Assembly: GCA_963825625.1 (NCBI GenBank)
Contig: CAWGUF010000019.1
Location: 310,001 to 374,000, forward strand
DNA from: CAMDPA01 sp963825625
GTDB lineage: Bacteria; Pseudomonadota; Alphaproteobacteria; Rhizobiales; Hyphomicrobiaceae
Length of the DNA: 64,000 nt
Direction: 5' to 3'
Position 1 is the first letter of the stretch; every line of letters begins with the position of its first letter. The notes beneath the pieces are model-generated. The model was not told the origin of the DNA. It worked only from the letters and a program-made list of their open reading frames with translations, and made no database searches. This document shows, one piece after another, positions 53,177 to 61,623 of this stretch. The translations under genes and the position numbers were made by a program.

Positions 53177-54619
53177 ATGGCAACGCCTGCTTTGAGCGCG
53201 GCGGAGGCCGCGCGTGAATTCAAACGGCCGCAGCTGCTGTCCGTGGATGACGCGTGCCAGCTGTCGTTGGCACGCGTCACGGAGATGTTCTCTGAGCATC
53301 TCAATCCGGGGCAACTGCATTTCATGAAGCTGCTTGGCTTCGACAAGGTGCTGATCGAAAAAGCGGAGGGGATGCACTACGTCACGGCGGACGGCCGCCG
53401 GATACTGGATTTCTTCGGCGGGTTCGGATCACTTGCGCTTGGTCATAACCATCCGCGGATCATAGCCGCCCGTCAGAAGTTCCAGGCAGAGAAGCGCCAG
53501 GAAATAGCGATCGCGTTTCTGTCGCAATATGCCAGTGCACTTGCGCACAACCTTGCGGAGATCTCGCCGGGCTCACTGAGCATGGTATTTCTCGGCTCAT
53601 CGGGAAGCGAGGCGATGGAGGCGGCTCTCAAGGTCGCCGAGAAGGCGCAAGGGCCGTCTCGCTCAAAGATCGCCTATGCGACGAATGCGTTCCATGGCAA
53701 GACCAAGGGTGCACTTTCGGTTACGGATTCGACGCTTTATCGATCCGGGTTTCGCCTGTGCGAAAACACGGTCCGAGTGCCGTTCGGCGATATCGTCGCG
53801 ATGCGCGAAACGCTGAGGGCGGATCGTGAAATCGGGAGCGTGGTGCTGGAGACGATCCAGGGCGGCGGTGGCATCGTGGAGGCGCCTGCCGAGTACTGGC
53901 CGCAATTGCGGGCGCTTTGCGACGAGTTGGGGGTACTCTGGATCGCGGACGAAGTACAGTGCGGTTACGGGCGCACCGGGCGGTTCTATGCGTTCGAGCA
54001 TTATGGGGTGGTACCGGATGTGACGGCGCTCGCCAAGTCGATGGGCGGCGGCAAGTGCGCGATGGCTGCGATGATCGCCAGTCGCGACGTCTACATGAAG
54101 GCCTATGGCACGCCGGCTACTGCGCTCATTCACGGGCCGGCGACTTTTGGCGGCATCGGTGAGAGTTGCGTTACCGCGATCGAGGCGCTGAACGTTCTTT
54201 ATGATGAAGATCTCATGGGAAATGCGACGCGTGTCGGTGGGGTACTCATCACCGGGCTTCGCCATCTTCAGTACAAGTATCCGAGCATCATAAAAGACGT
54301 CCGCGGGCGCGGGTTGATGATCGGTCTTGAGTTCAACGACATCAGCCAGACTTTGCCGTTCGGTTTGCGGCATGCGGTGTCGCTGCTCGATGGCAAGCTG
54401 AAGGGCAGCTTGTGCGGGTTTGTGGGCAGTCTTCTGCTGCGCGACTACAACATCCTGGTGGCGTTCACGGAATACAATCGCAATGTAATCCGGCTCGAGC
54501 CGCCGCTGATTGCGTCGCATGAGGACGTGCATGTGCTTCTTTCCGCGCTGGATGATCTGTTGAGCCGCGGCGTGACCGGGATCGTCAGGGATTTCATTTC
54601 GGGGCTGGCGCGGCGGTAA
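53177..54619 (+). CDS. Class III PLP-dependent aminotransferase
   Basis: 480 residues with the class III fold. Conserved parts: FFGGFGSLALGHNHPRI, FLGSSGSEAMEAALKVA for cofactor phosphate binding, NAFHGKTKGALSVT, LWIADEVQCGYGRTG for the metal-free acid that holds the pyridine ring, and the PLP Lys in TALAKSMGGGK. Such enzymes convert a ketone or aldehyde to an amine with an amino donor. Genes on both sides act on sugars and prenyl lipids, so the acceptor may be a keto-sugar or keto-pentose lipid. The distance from the epimerase gene (30 bases) suggests one operon. Confidence 0.88.
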   Translation: MATPALSAAEAAREFKRPQLLSVDDACQLSLARVTEMFSEHLNPGQLHFMKLLGFDKVLIEKAEGMHYVTADGRRILDFFGGFGSLALGHNHPRIIAARQKFQAEKRQEIAIAFLSQYASALAHNLAEISPGSLSMVFLGSSGSEAMEAALKVAEKAQGPSRSKIAYATNAFHGKTKGALSVTDSTLYRSGFRLCENTVRVPFGDIVAMRETLRADREIGSVVLETIQGGGGIVEAPAEYWPQLRALCDELGVLWIADEVQCGYGRTGRFYAFEHYGVVPDVTALAKSMGGGKCAMAAMIASRDVYMKAYGTPATALIHGPATFGGIGESCVTAIEALNVLYDEDLMGNATRVGGVLITGLRHLQYKYPSIIKDVRGRGLMIGLEFNDISQTLPFGLRHAVSLLDGKLKGSLCGFVGSLLLRDYNILVAFTEYNRNVIRLEPPLIASHEDVHVLLSALDDLLSRGVTGIVRDFISGLARR

Positions 54620-54939
54620 GTGTGTCGCTCGTCGCATATGGATGCGGGCGGTGGATATGAGGGTGCACGCACTTCGGGTCCACGGCTGCGGTATGGGCAG
54701 GGTGGCGGAGGACCGGGTCAGTCCTTTTTGTCCCGAGATCAGGCGATCGTCCCAGATCGGTTTGTAGCGGCGGCTGTCGCCGACACGAATGCGGCTGCAG
54801 CGAAATAAACTGACGAACCGCGCTTCGCTGCAGCGTTGTCATTGGCCCGGAGCATTCGTGTGCGCCGCCGATAGTACGGCTGCGCGCGGTGGTGGATCCG
54901 GGTCGATATTCCTCCGTCGAAACGAGCACTATCAGAACG
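54620..54939. other. Intergenic region, no feature seen
   Basis: About 320 bases between the aminotransferase and the UbiA-fusion gene. The in-frame upstream extension of the latter starts at a GTG at 54889. I see no hairpin, repeat or promoter signal that I could defend. Confidence 0.4.
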
Positions 54940-56514
54940 ATGTCCTCTCCTATCGGTAGACTTCCCATTAGTCCGCGCGACCGCGAGGTTTCGGCCAAAA
55001 TCGGGGGCGAAGCTCCGATCGGCGTTGCTGTGCATTCGCCCGCGGCGAATGACACGGTGGATCTGGATAGTGGCCGTCCGCTCGTTGTCGAGTTGGACGG
55101 TGTTCTGATCAGGACGGAGGTGGCGCACGAGACGCTGCTCGATGGAGTTCGGTCGAACCCTCATCTGGTATGGAAGTTGCCGTTCTTGTTGTGGTCGGGG
55201 CGGGCTGCGACCGTGGTGTACCCGACCGGCGGTCTGGACACGGATGTGGAGAGGTGGCCGGTTGACGAGCAGGTTATCGATTTTGTTCGCAGTGAGGCTC
55301 GGGGGGGCCGTAAAGTTGTTCTTCTCAGCTCGGCGGATGCTTCGATGCTGGAAGCGGTTGCCGCGCGGTTCGCGTTCATCAGCGAGACCATCACCGTTGA
55401 CCATGCCGGCAGGATTGATGGATTTCCGTGGACTGAGGTGTTGTCCGATCGGTTCCCTGGCGGTTTCGATTACGTCGGCAAGAAGGGCTCCGACGTAGCC
55501 ATCTGGCGGTTGGAGGGTGAAGTTGCGCGTGGCGATGGCGGCGCAGTCACCGGTGCCAAACTGGGCTCGTTCGAAGCCAGCGGCAGCGAATTCGTGGCCG
55601 TGCTGTCCCGTCGGCCTGCTCAGTTCAAGACACTGCGCCGGGCATTGCGCCTCCACCAGTGGGCGAAGAACTCGCTTATTTTTGTGCCTCTGCTGCTCGG
55701 GGGGCTGGCCGGGGACCCGCAGTCCTGGCTCATCGCTCTGGTGGGTTTTCTTGCGCTCGGGCTGGTGGCTTCTGCCACCTATATCGTGAACGATCTTTGG
55801 GATCTGACCAGCGATCGGCGCCATTGGTCGAAATGCGCGCGGCCGATTGCGAGTGGGGAGCTTGCGATCTCGTCGGCGGTAGTTCTGGCATTGGGCGGTC
55901 TGACTTTGGGGCTGGGCATCGCTGTTGCGCTGGGTCCACGTGCGATCGGATTGATCGGGGTCTATCTCGTAATGACGCTTGCTTATTCGTTCTACATGAA
56001 GCGAATTCCGGTGCTGGATGTTTTGGTCCTAGCCGGACTTTTCACATTGCGTATTGGTATCGGCATGGCGTTGGTCGATGCCAAGTTGTCCCATTGGCTG
56101 CTTGTATTCTCGATGTTTGTCTTCGTGTCGCTTTCCACGGCAAAGCGCCACTCGGAGATCCTGAGATTGGCCGAGAACGGAAAGACCTCCGCGGAGGGGA
56201 GGGGCTATCTGCTCATGGACGCACCGCTGACGCTTGCACTCGGACTGGCCTCGATGCTGGGGGCTGTCCTGATCATGACGCTATATCTCATTGAGGATGC
56301 GCTTCCGTTCGGCTTCTACAGAAATCCGGCTTTCCTCTGGTTTTTTCCACCGATCCTGTTCTTGTTCCTGGGGCGGATCTGGCTGTTGTGTCAGCGCGGA
56401 CAGCTGAATGACGATCCAGTTGAGTTTGCGATAAAGGACCGGGTCAGTCTGTCGCTCGGGTGCGGGATGGCGGTCAGTTTTTTTGCTGCTGTGGTTCTGC
56501 CCAGCTTGCTGTGA
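54940..56514 (+). CDS. HAD-like domain fused to UbiA-type prenyltransferase (DPPR-synthase-like)
   Basis: About 524 residues. The N-terminal ~200 residues have a HAD-like fold: VVELDGVLIRTE, KVVLLSSADAS and DYVGKKGSDVAIW. The catalytic aspartate at motif I is Glu (ELD instead of DLD), so phosphatase activity is doubtful. The C-terminal part is a membrane UbiA protein with nine helices. The Asp-rich motif is in YIVNDLWDLTSDRRH; the second Asp site is in PVLDVLVLAGLF. The best parallel is phosphoribosyl transfer to polyprenyl phosphate (Rv3806c-like, NoeC-like). The next gene, a DprE1-like oxidase, supports this. I chose the ATG at 54940; a GTG at 54889 is in frame. Confidence 0.82.
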   Translation: MSSPIGRLPISPRDREVSAKIGGEAPIGVAVHSPAANDTVDLDSGRPLVVELDGVLIRTEVAHETLLDGVRSNPHLVWKLPFLLWSGRAATVVYPTGGLDTDVERWPVDEQVIDFVRSEARGGRKVVLLSSADASMLEAVAARFAFISETITVDHAGRIDGFPWTEVLSDRFPGGFDYVGKKGSDVAIWRLEGEVARGDGGAVTGAKLGSFEASGSEFVAVLSRRPAQFKTLRRALRLHQWAKNSLIFVPLLLGGLAGDPQSWLIALVGFLALGLVASATYIVNDLWDLTSDRRHWSKCARPIASGELAISSAVVLALGGLTLGLGIAVALGPRAIGLIGVYLVMTLAYSFYMKRIPVLDVLVLAGLFTLRIGIGMALVDAKLSHWLLVFSMFVFVSLSTAKRHSEILRLAENGKTSAEGRGYLLMDAPLTLALGLASMLGAVLIMTLYLIEDALPFGFYRNPAFLWFFPPILFLFLGRIWLLCQRGQLNDDPVEFAIKDRVSLSLGCGMAVSFFAAVVLPSLL

Positions 56515-56698
56515 AATTGCGCATCAGAGAAGTCTGATGGTCTGGTTGGGCGTCCGTCAGTGAGCGTTTGATTTGATGCGGGCGAGGCGTGGTGGGATGA
56601 TTGAGGCGGGCAGTTGCAGCAGTTTGGATCCGTGAGGGTTCGTCTGGGCTTGCCTGCGTGCCGAACCATTCTGTTTCCGGTTCGGTTCTGGGGGGAAC

Positions 56699-58027
56699 AT
56701 GGAGAAGTTGTTCTCGGCGAGGGCCAATACGTTGCCCTGGGGGCGAACGCCCAGGCGGGTGCAGCATGTCGCTACGCCGCACTCAGCCAAGGAAATCGCT
56801 GCAGCAATCAGAGCGAGGTCGGGGCGGCCAGTGCTGCCGGTGGGGTTGATGCGCTCGTATGGAGACAGCGTGCTCAATTCCGGCGGTGGCCTGATCGATA
56901 TGACAGGTATCAATCGCATCATCAGTCTCGATACGCAGAATGGTGTGCTGCGGGCCGAGGCTGGAGCGACGATGAACGACATCTTGAGGGCTGTCGTTCC
57001 GCTTGGGTTGTTCCTGCCGGTGGCTCCGGGAACGCGCTTTGTGACGCTGGGCGGTGCGGTTGCCAACGATGTGCACGGTAAGAACCATCATTGGGCCGGA
57101 ACGTTCGGTGGCCATGTGCGGCGGCTCAGCCTGTTGCGCTCGGACGGTGCGAGCGAGGTGGCACCGGACGATAGTGCTGATGTGTTCGCGGCGACTGTGG
57201 GTGGCATCGGTCTGACGGGGATCATCGAGTGGGTCGAGGTCCAGTTGCGTCCCATAGTCAGTTCGCAGATTGATGGAGAGCTGATACCTTTCTCCAATCT
57301 CGAGGAGTTCTGGAGCCTGGCTCAGGAGTCGAGCGAAACGCATGAGCATACGGTAGCCTGGATCGATTGCATGGGCAAAGGCGAGGCCGCCGGACGGGGC
57401 ATTTTTTCACGGGGGAATTGGAGCAAGGAAGGCGTGCTGGTTCCCAATGCGGCGGCACCGCGGCTGGCGATGCCGTTTGAAGCTCCGAGCCGACTGCTCA
57501 ACCGCACGACCGTGAGTCTGTTCAATCAGTTCTACTATGCGATGCAGAAGCGCAAGGCGGGTGCGGCCCGCCAACATTATTCGTCATTCTTCTTTCCCCT
57601 CGACAATGTCGCCAACTGGAACCGGTTTTATGGTCGGCGCGGTTTCTGGCAATATCAGTGCGTCGTTCCGCCAGAATCTATGCGGCGAGCGATACCCGCG
57701 TTGCTGAATAAAATTTCGATTGCGGGCGAGGGCTCCTTTCTGGCCGTGTTGAAGACGTTCGGGACGATCGAATCGCCCGGGTTGTTGTCGTTTCCCATGC
57801 CGGGTGCAACCTTGGCGCTCGATTTTCCGAACCGCGGTGAAGAGACGTTGCGGCTGCTTGCGAGCCTTGATGCGATTGTCAAGGAGGCCGGGGGACGCCT
57901 CTACGCCGCCAAGGACGGGCGCATACCTGCGGAGATCTGGCAGGCCGGTTATGCCCGTCTACCGGATTTCGCAAAATTTGTAGATCCTGCCTTTGCATCG
58001 GATTTCTGGCGGCGCGTTGTGGGATGA
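56699..58027 (+). CDS. DprE1-like FAD-dependent decaprenylphosphoryl-ribose oxidase
   Basis: 442 residues from the ATG at 56699 after GGGGGGAAC. The FAD domain has PVGLMRSYGDSVLNSGGGLIDM and VTLGGAVANDVHGKNHHWAGTFGGHVR, close to mycobacterial DprE1. The C-terminal oxidase half ends in FAKFVDPAFASDFWRRV. DprE1 oxidises the 2-hydroxyl of decaprenylphosphoryl-ribose, the first of two steps to the arabinose form. The DprE2 partner, an SDR, is not present as such; the epimerase gene in this cluster may do that job. Together with the UbiA gene, this implies a pentose-lipid pathway in a Gram-negative bacterium. Confidence 0.85.
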   Translation: MEKLFSARANTLPWGRTPRRVQHVATPHSAKEIAAAIRARSGRPVLPVGLMRSYGDSVLNSGGGLIDMTGINRIISLDTQNGVLRAEAGATMNDILRAVVPLGLFLPVAPGTRFVTLGGAVANDVHGKNHHWAGTFGGHVRRLSLLRSDGASEVAPDDSADVFAATVGGIGLTGIIEWVEVQLRPIVSSQIDGELIPFSNLEEFWSLAQESSETHEHTVAWIDCMGKGEAAGRGIFSRGNWSKEGVLVPNAAAPRLAMPFEAPSRLLNRTTVSLFNQFYYAMQKRKAGAARQHYSSFFFPLDNVANWNRFYGRRGFWQYQCVVPPESMRRAIPALLNKISIAGEGSFLAVLKTFGTIESPGLLSFPMPGATLALDFPNRGEETLRLLASLDAIVKEAGGRLYAAKDGRIPAEIWQAGYARLPDFAKFVDPAFASDFWRRVVG

Positions 58028-58241
58028 TGATTGCGCAGGGTCGTTGCCTGGGCGGTTATGGTGGCCCGCTGATCGTGCGTTAGTCTGACAAAGCGGAGTT
58101 GGTTCAACCGGCGCACCACCCAGGTGTGGCCGGGTTTCGGTGCTTGTATCGTCAGTGATGCTGATCAGTTGCGGAACTGTATGGCAACTCGTGTTTGCCG
58201 AAATTGTCACATCGCCGGCAGTTGCGAGGATCGCGCGGTGA

Positions 58242-58757
58242 TCAGACTGCGACGAGGTCGTGTTCGGACACGCTCACCTTGACGGACCGCATCAACATAT
58301 CCAGCAGGACCGATACCCGCTCCTTCTCGTTGAGGCCGAGGATGGTTGCCGTGAGGCCTTCGAATGGGCCGCCGGCTATGCGGACCCGCTGGCCGGCAAT
58401 AAAGGGGCGCTCGGGCTGAGCGATGGCGCCTTCGATCTCGCGGGCTTTCAGGGCGTCGATAAAGCGGCCGTTGAGAAGGCTCGGCTGGTCGCCGCAACGA
58501 ACCAGGGTACGGACGCCGAGGGTGGACAGGATCGGTCGCCAGCGGTCGATATCAGCGCGTACGAAGATGTAGCCGGGAAACAGGGGGCGCAGCTGCTCGC
58601 TCTCGCGACGCGCGTGGCGGATCAGTTTCCTGATCTGAGGGCAGTACGGTTCGAAGCCCTGTCGCGCCAGATTCGTTTGCGCCAGCAACTCACGATGAGG
58701 ATGGGTGCTTACGACGGCCCACCCTTGATCGGCCGATTTTATATCAGCATGTTGCAT
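58242..58757 (-). CDS. NusG/RfaH-family transcription antiterminator
   Basis: 171 residues from the ATG at 58757. The N-terminal NGN domain begins GWAVVSTHPHRELLAQTNL, and contains LFPGYIFVRADID. The C-terminal KOW domain is GQRVRIAGGPFEGLTATI. This is a specialised NusG paralogue of the RfaH type, which usually promotes transcription of long polysaccharide operons. It is convergent with the DprE1-like gene and has no operon on its own strand here. It may act in trans on the cluster to its left or on a cluster displaced by the integrated element to its right. Confidence 0.85.
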   Translation of the reverse strand: MQHADIKSADQGWAVVSTHPHRELLAQTNLARQGFEPYCPQIRKLIRHARRESEQLRPLFPGYIFVRADIDRWRPILSTLGVRTLVRCGDQPSLLNGRFIDALKAREIEGAIAQPERPFIAGQRVRIAGGPFEGLTATILGLNEKERVSVLLDMLMRSVKVSVSEHDLVAV

Positions 58758-59187
58758 CGTTTTTCTGTTGTTCCGGGCGAGGAAAAGGACAGAGTCCTTT
58801 GATCGCCTGTTGGAAGCCGTTGTGCAATGGACGTCTGCCAAAAAGGTTAGCGCTGCAAGGCTAGCCGCGGTTCTGCTGCCCCATGCAGGTTTCGCGCCGG
58901 CAGCGGTTGTCCCGTTGACCGGTTCAAATCGAGTATGAATGCTGGGGTGCGGCAGGCTTGCGCCCTGGCCAAGGAGCAGGCGAGATGCCGCCGATCCTGA
59001 CCAGATCCATTGTGGAATGGCGGATGGGGAGTCCGCACAACTGGCGTCCACGACGGTCCGCAGGCATCCACTAGATACGTGTCAAATCAGCTACTTGCTT
59101 GTTAATCCGTCCGCAATTGTCCTTAATTGGCCATCAAAATCCGGTATCTGTGCTGGGGACAGTGCTGGGGATGATGGAGCAAGGGAC
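58758..59187. other. Intergenic region at the left edge of the integrated element
   Basis: About 430 bases between the NusG-like gene and the integrase. It probably contains the left attachment site, which I cannot define because the right end lies outside the window. No tRNA gene is present; a GGTTCAAATC at 58921 is not flanked by a pairing stem. Confidence 0.4.
59151..59171. repeat. Direct 9-bp repeats upstream of the integrase
   Basis: TGCTGGGGA occurs at 59151-59159 and 59163-59171, 17 bases ahead of the integrase ATG. Similar doublets upstream of P4-type integrase genes are commonly integrase arm-type sites; here this is inferred from position. Confidence 0.6.
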
Positions 59188-60480
59188 ATGGCGCGATCGC
59201 TCAACAAGCTGACGGTGAGGAAAGCCGAGTCGCTGGCCGTATCGGGACGCCACGCGGACGGCGGAGGACTATATCTCGACATCACGTCGGCCGGGTCCAA
59301 ATCCTGGGTGTTCCTCTATCGCAGCCCCGTTCACCGCACCGTCCGAAACGACAAGCCGGTCGGCCGCTCGCGGGAGATGGGGCTGGGGTCGTTCGGCACC
59401 GATCAGCGTGACCGGGTATCACTGGCCGCTGCCCGCACTCTTGCCGAGGACGCCCGCCGGCTGATCAAGGCTGGCCTCGACCCGCTCGATGAGCGCAACC
59501 GCCCCGTGCCGGTTTCTGTCCGCGTCCCGACCTTCGGCGATATGGCGGACCAGTACGTTGCCGCGATGGAAGGTCAGTGGCGCAACAACAAGCACCGGGC
59601 CCAATGGCGCATGACGTTGGAGGAGTACGCCAGGCCGCTACGGCCACTGCCGGTCAACGAGATCACCGTCGAGCACGTGCTGGCCGTTCTGAAACCGATC
59701 TGGCAGACGGTGCCGGAGACTGCGGGGCGCCTTCGAGGACGCATCGAGCGAGTCCTGAATGCCGCCAAGGCTGCCGGGCACCGGACAGGCGAGAACCCGG
59801 CGGCGTGGCGCGGGCATCTCGAGAACCTGCTACCCAAGCGCGACAAGCTGAGCCGCGGCCACCATCCCGCGATGCCTTGGGCCGACGTTCCAGCGTTCAT
59901 CGTCAAGCTGCGCAAGCGCGAAGGCGTCGCGGCGCTCGCAGTCGAGTTCCTGATCCTGACGGCTGCTCGCTCGGGAGAGGTACGTGGTGCGCTTCGCGAC
60001 GAATTCGACCTCGAAGCCAAGGTCTGGACGGTTCCCGGATATGACGAGGACACCGGCCGGCGGATGAAGGCCGGCCGTGACCATCGCGTGCCGCTCGTGC
60101 CGCGCGCCGTCGAGATCGTTAAGGAGCTGATGAAGCTGCCGGCCACGGAACTGGTGTTTCCCGGCCAACGCGCGGGCGCACCGCTTTCCGACATGAGCCT
60201 GTCGGCCGTCCTGCGTCGGATGAAGATCCCGGCCGGAGCCGCGTCGATACACGGCTTCCGATCGAGCTTCAAGGATTGGGCGAACGAGACGACGAGCTTC
60301 CCCAACGAGCTGTCCGAGGCCGCGCTGGCGCACGTCACCGGCGACAAGACCGAGCGCGCCTATCGCCGGGGCGATGCACTCGAGCGACGTCGGGAGCTGA
60401 TGTTGGCGTGGGCGCGGTACTGCGACGGCGGCACCTCTAACGTGATCGCGCTTTCATCTGCAGTCAGCCACAAAGCTTGA
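59188..60480 (+). CDS. P4-type tyrosine integrase
   Basis: 430 residues from the ATG at 59188. The N-terminal DUF4102-type arm-binding domain has LTVRKAESLAVSGRHADGGGLYLDI; the core-binding domain is in the middle. The tyrosine-recombinase catalytic set is visible: Arg261 in LTAARSGEVRG, His355 and Arg358 in IHGFRSSF, His in LAHVTGDKTERAY, and the nucleophile Tyr392 in ERAYRRGD. It should integrate and excise the element. A longer upstream in-frame reading is not integrase-like. The next gene starts 12 bases after the stop. Confidence 0.94.
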   Translation: MARSLNKLTVRKAESLAVSGRHADGGGLYLDITSAGSKSWVFLYRSPVHRTVRNDKPVGRSREMGLGSFGTDQRDRVSLAAARTLAEDARRLIKAGLDPLDERNRPVPVSVRVPTFGDMADQYVAAMEGQWRNNKHRAQWRMTLEEYARPLRPLPVNEITVEHVLAVLKPIWQTVPETAGRLRGRIERVLNAAKAAGHRTGENPAAWRGHLENLLPKRDKLSRGHHPAMPWADVPAFIVKLRKREGVAALAVEFLILTAARSGEVRGALRDEFDLEAKVWTVPGYDEDTGRRMKAGRDHRVPLVPRAVEIVKELMKLPATELVFPGQRAGAPLSDMSLSAVLRRMKIPAGAASIHGFRSSFKDWANETTSFPNELSEAALAHVTGDKTERAYRRGDALERRRELMLAWARYCDGGTSNVIALSSAVSHKA

Positions 60481-60492
60481 TGGAGTCCTCAA

Positions 60493-61182
60493 GTGGCCAA
60501 GGTCCCGTTCCAAGTCCGATCAGGCACCCCACCGGAGCCCGAGATAGACGAGAGCCACTTCCGTACGATCGAAGCCAACGTTCAGAGCTTCAAGAACTGG
60601 CAGGACTTCTCAGTCGATCCGAAAGTGCGGGAGGGAATCCGAGAGGCGACGCGCTGGTATTGCGTGCGCACCTTCATGGATGCCGAGAGTGCAACAGTCG
60701 CGGATGTCAAGCGGGCGATGAAGCTGCTCATCGCTAGTGCAGGGAAACTGGAAAAGACGGTTGAACTACTCACCGGCCGATCGAATCCTAAGAGTACAGT
60801 GATCAGCAGCTACCTCACCAAGCACGGATTCAATGATCTGGAAGGCCTGCTCTACCCATTGATGGGATTGAAGTTGTCCTGTGAGCGGGCAATTGCCGAT
60901 GTCCGCAGGTATGAACGGAAGGGCCCCGATCCGGATAACGCCTTCGACAATCTAATTTGGACGTTGGCTGACATATTTGCAGAGAACTACGAAGTCCCCT
61001 CAACAAACTGGAGCAAGAACGGGGGGCGCAATTCTCCCTTCATGGCCTTCGCCTGGGGCATCTACACCAGCCTTCCGCACGGCGAGCCGAAACTCCGTCT
61101 CGACGCATTCCATGAGCGTGTCCACCGCGTGAACCAGAGGAGGAAACAGGTCAAGAAGCAGGCTAGGCAAGAGGCTTCTTGA
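60493..61182 (+). CDS. Hypothetical protein of the integrated element
   Basis: 229 residues, mostly helical, no signal peptide or membrane segment. It is rich in charged residues and ends in a basic Lys/Arg stretch (RRKQVKKQARQ) that may bind nucleic acid. There are motifs such as ATRWYCVRTFMDAE and NAFDNLIWTLADIFAENYE. I do not recognise the family. The start is the ATG-like GTG at 60493, just after the integrase stop. Being tightly packed with the integrase suggests a role in the element's maintenance. Confidence 0.6.
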   Translation: MAKVPFQVRSGTPPEPEIDESHFRTIEANVQSFKNWQDFSVDPKVREGIREATRWYCVRTFMDAESATVADVKRAMKLLIASAGKLEKTVELLTGRSNPKSTVISSYLTKHGFNDLEGLLYPLMGLKLSCERAIADVRRYERKGPDPDNAFDNLIWTLADIFAENYEVPSTNWSKNGGRNSPFMAFAWGIYTSLPHGEPKLRLDAFHERVHRVNQRRKQVKKQARQEAS

Positions 61183-61259
61183 CCTGCCGATCAATAGAGA
61201 CACGCTCGGATGCATGCCTGTAATTAGCTGCCATCAACGCAGCAGCACAGGGCGCTCCG

Positions 61260-61472
61260 ATGGCAAATGCCACTTTCTCGGCCGAAACTGGCTCGCAAGA
61301 CAAACTCGCCTATCAGGTCAATGAAGCGGCTCGGGCTAGTGGCTTGAGCCGAACGACGCTGTACGAGCTGATAAAGACAGGGCAGCTCAAGACCATAAAG
61401 GCCGCGGGGCGACGTTTGGTCTTGAAGTCCGATCTCGAGGCGTTTCTCGCCTCGTGCCGTGATGCCGCCTGA
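61260..61472 (+). CDS. AlpA/excisionase-like helix-turn-helix protein
   Basis: 70 residues from the ATG at 61260. The core is a MerR-type winged helix of the HTH_17 excisionase family: VNEAARASGLSRTTLYELIKTGQLKTIKAAGRRLVL, ending SDLEAFLASCR. Such proteins act as excisionases or activators of the integrase in integrated elements. The position two genes downstream of the integrase agrees. Confidence 0.88.
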   Translation: MANATFSAETGSQDKLAYQVNEAARASGLSRTTLYELIKTGQLKTIKAAGRRLVLKSDLEAFLASCRDAA

Positions 61473-61623
61473 AGCAGCACCGCCGCCCTCGGTCAGCATC
61501 CGAGCAGCGGCGGCAAAATCCACATCGGCAACCCCAAGCTACCGACCATCAGAAGATACTCAGCAACGTAGCCGCGTTCAAGGCAAATGAGCCTTCCGGC
61601 GGTCGGTCTCACCAGAGATCGAC

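Noticed and set aside
58900..58950. GGTTCAAATC as a tRNA T-loop and attachment site
   Set aside because: The flanking bases do not pair to form the T-arm and no acceptor or anticodon stem can be drawn.
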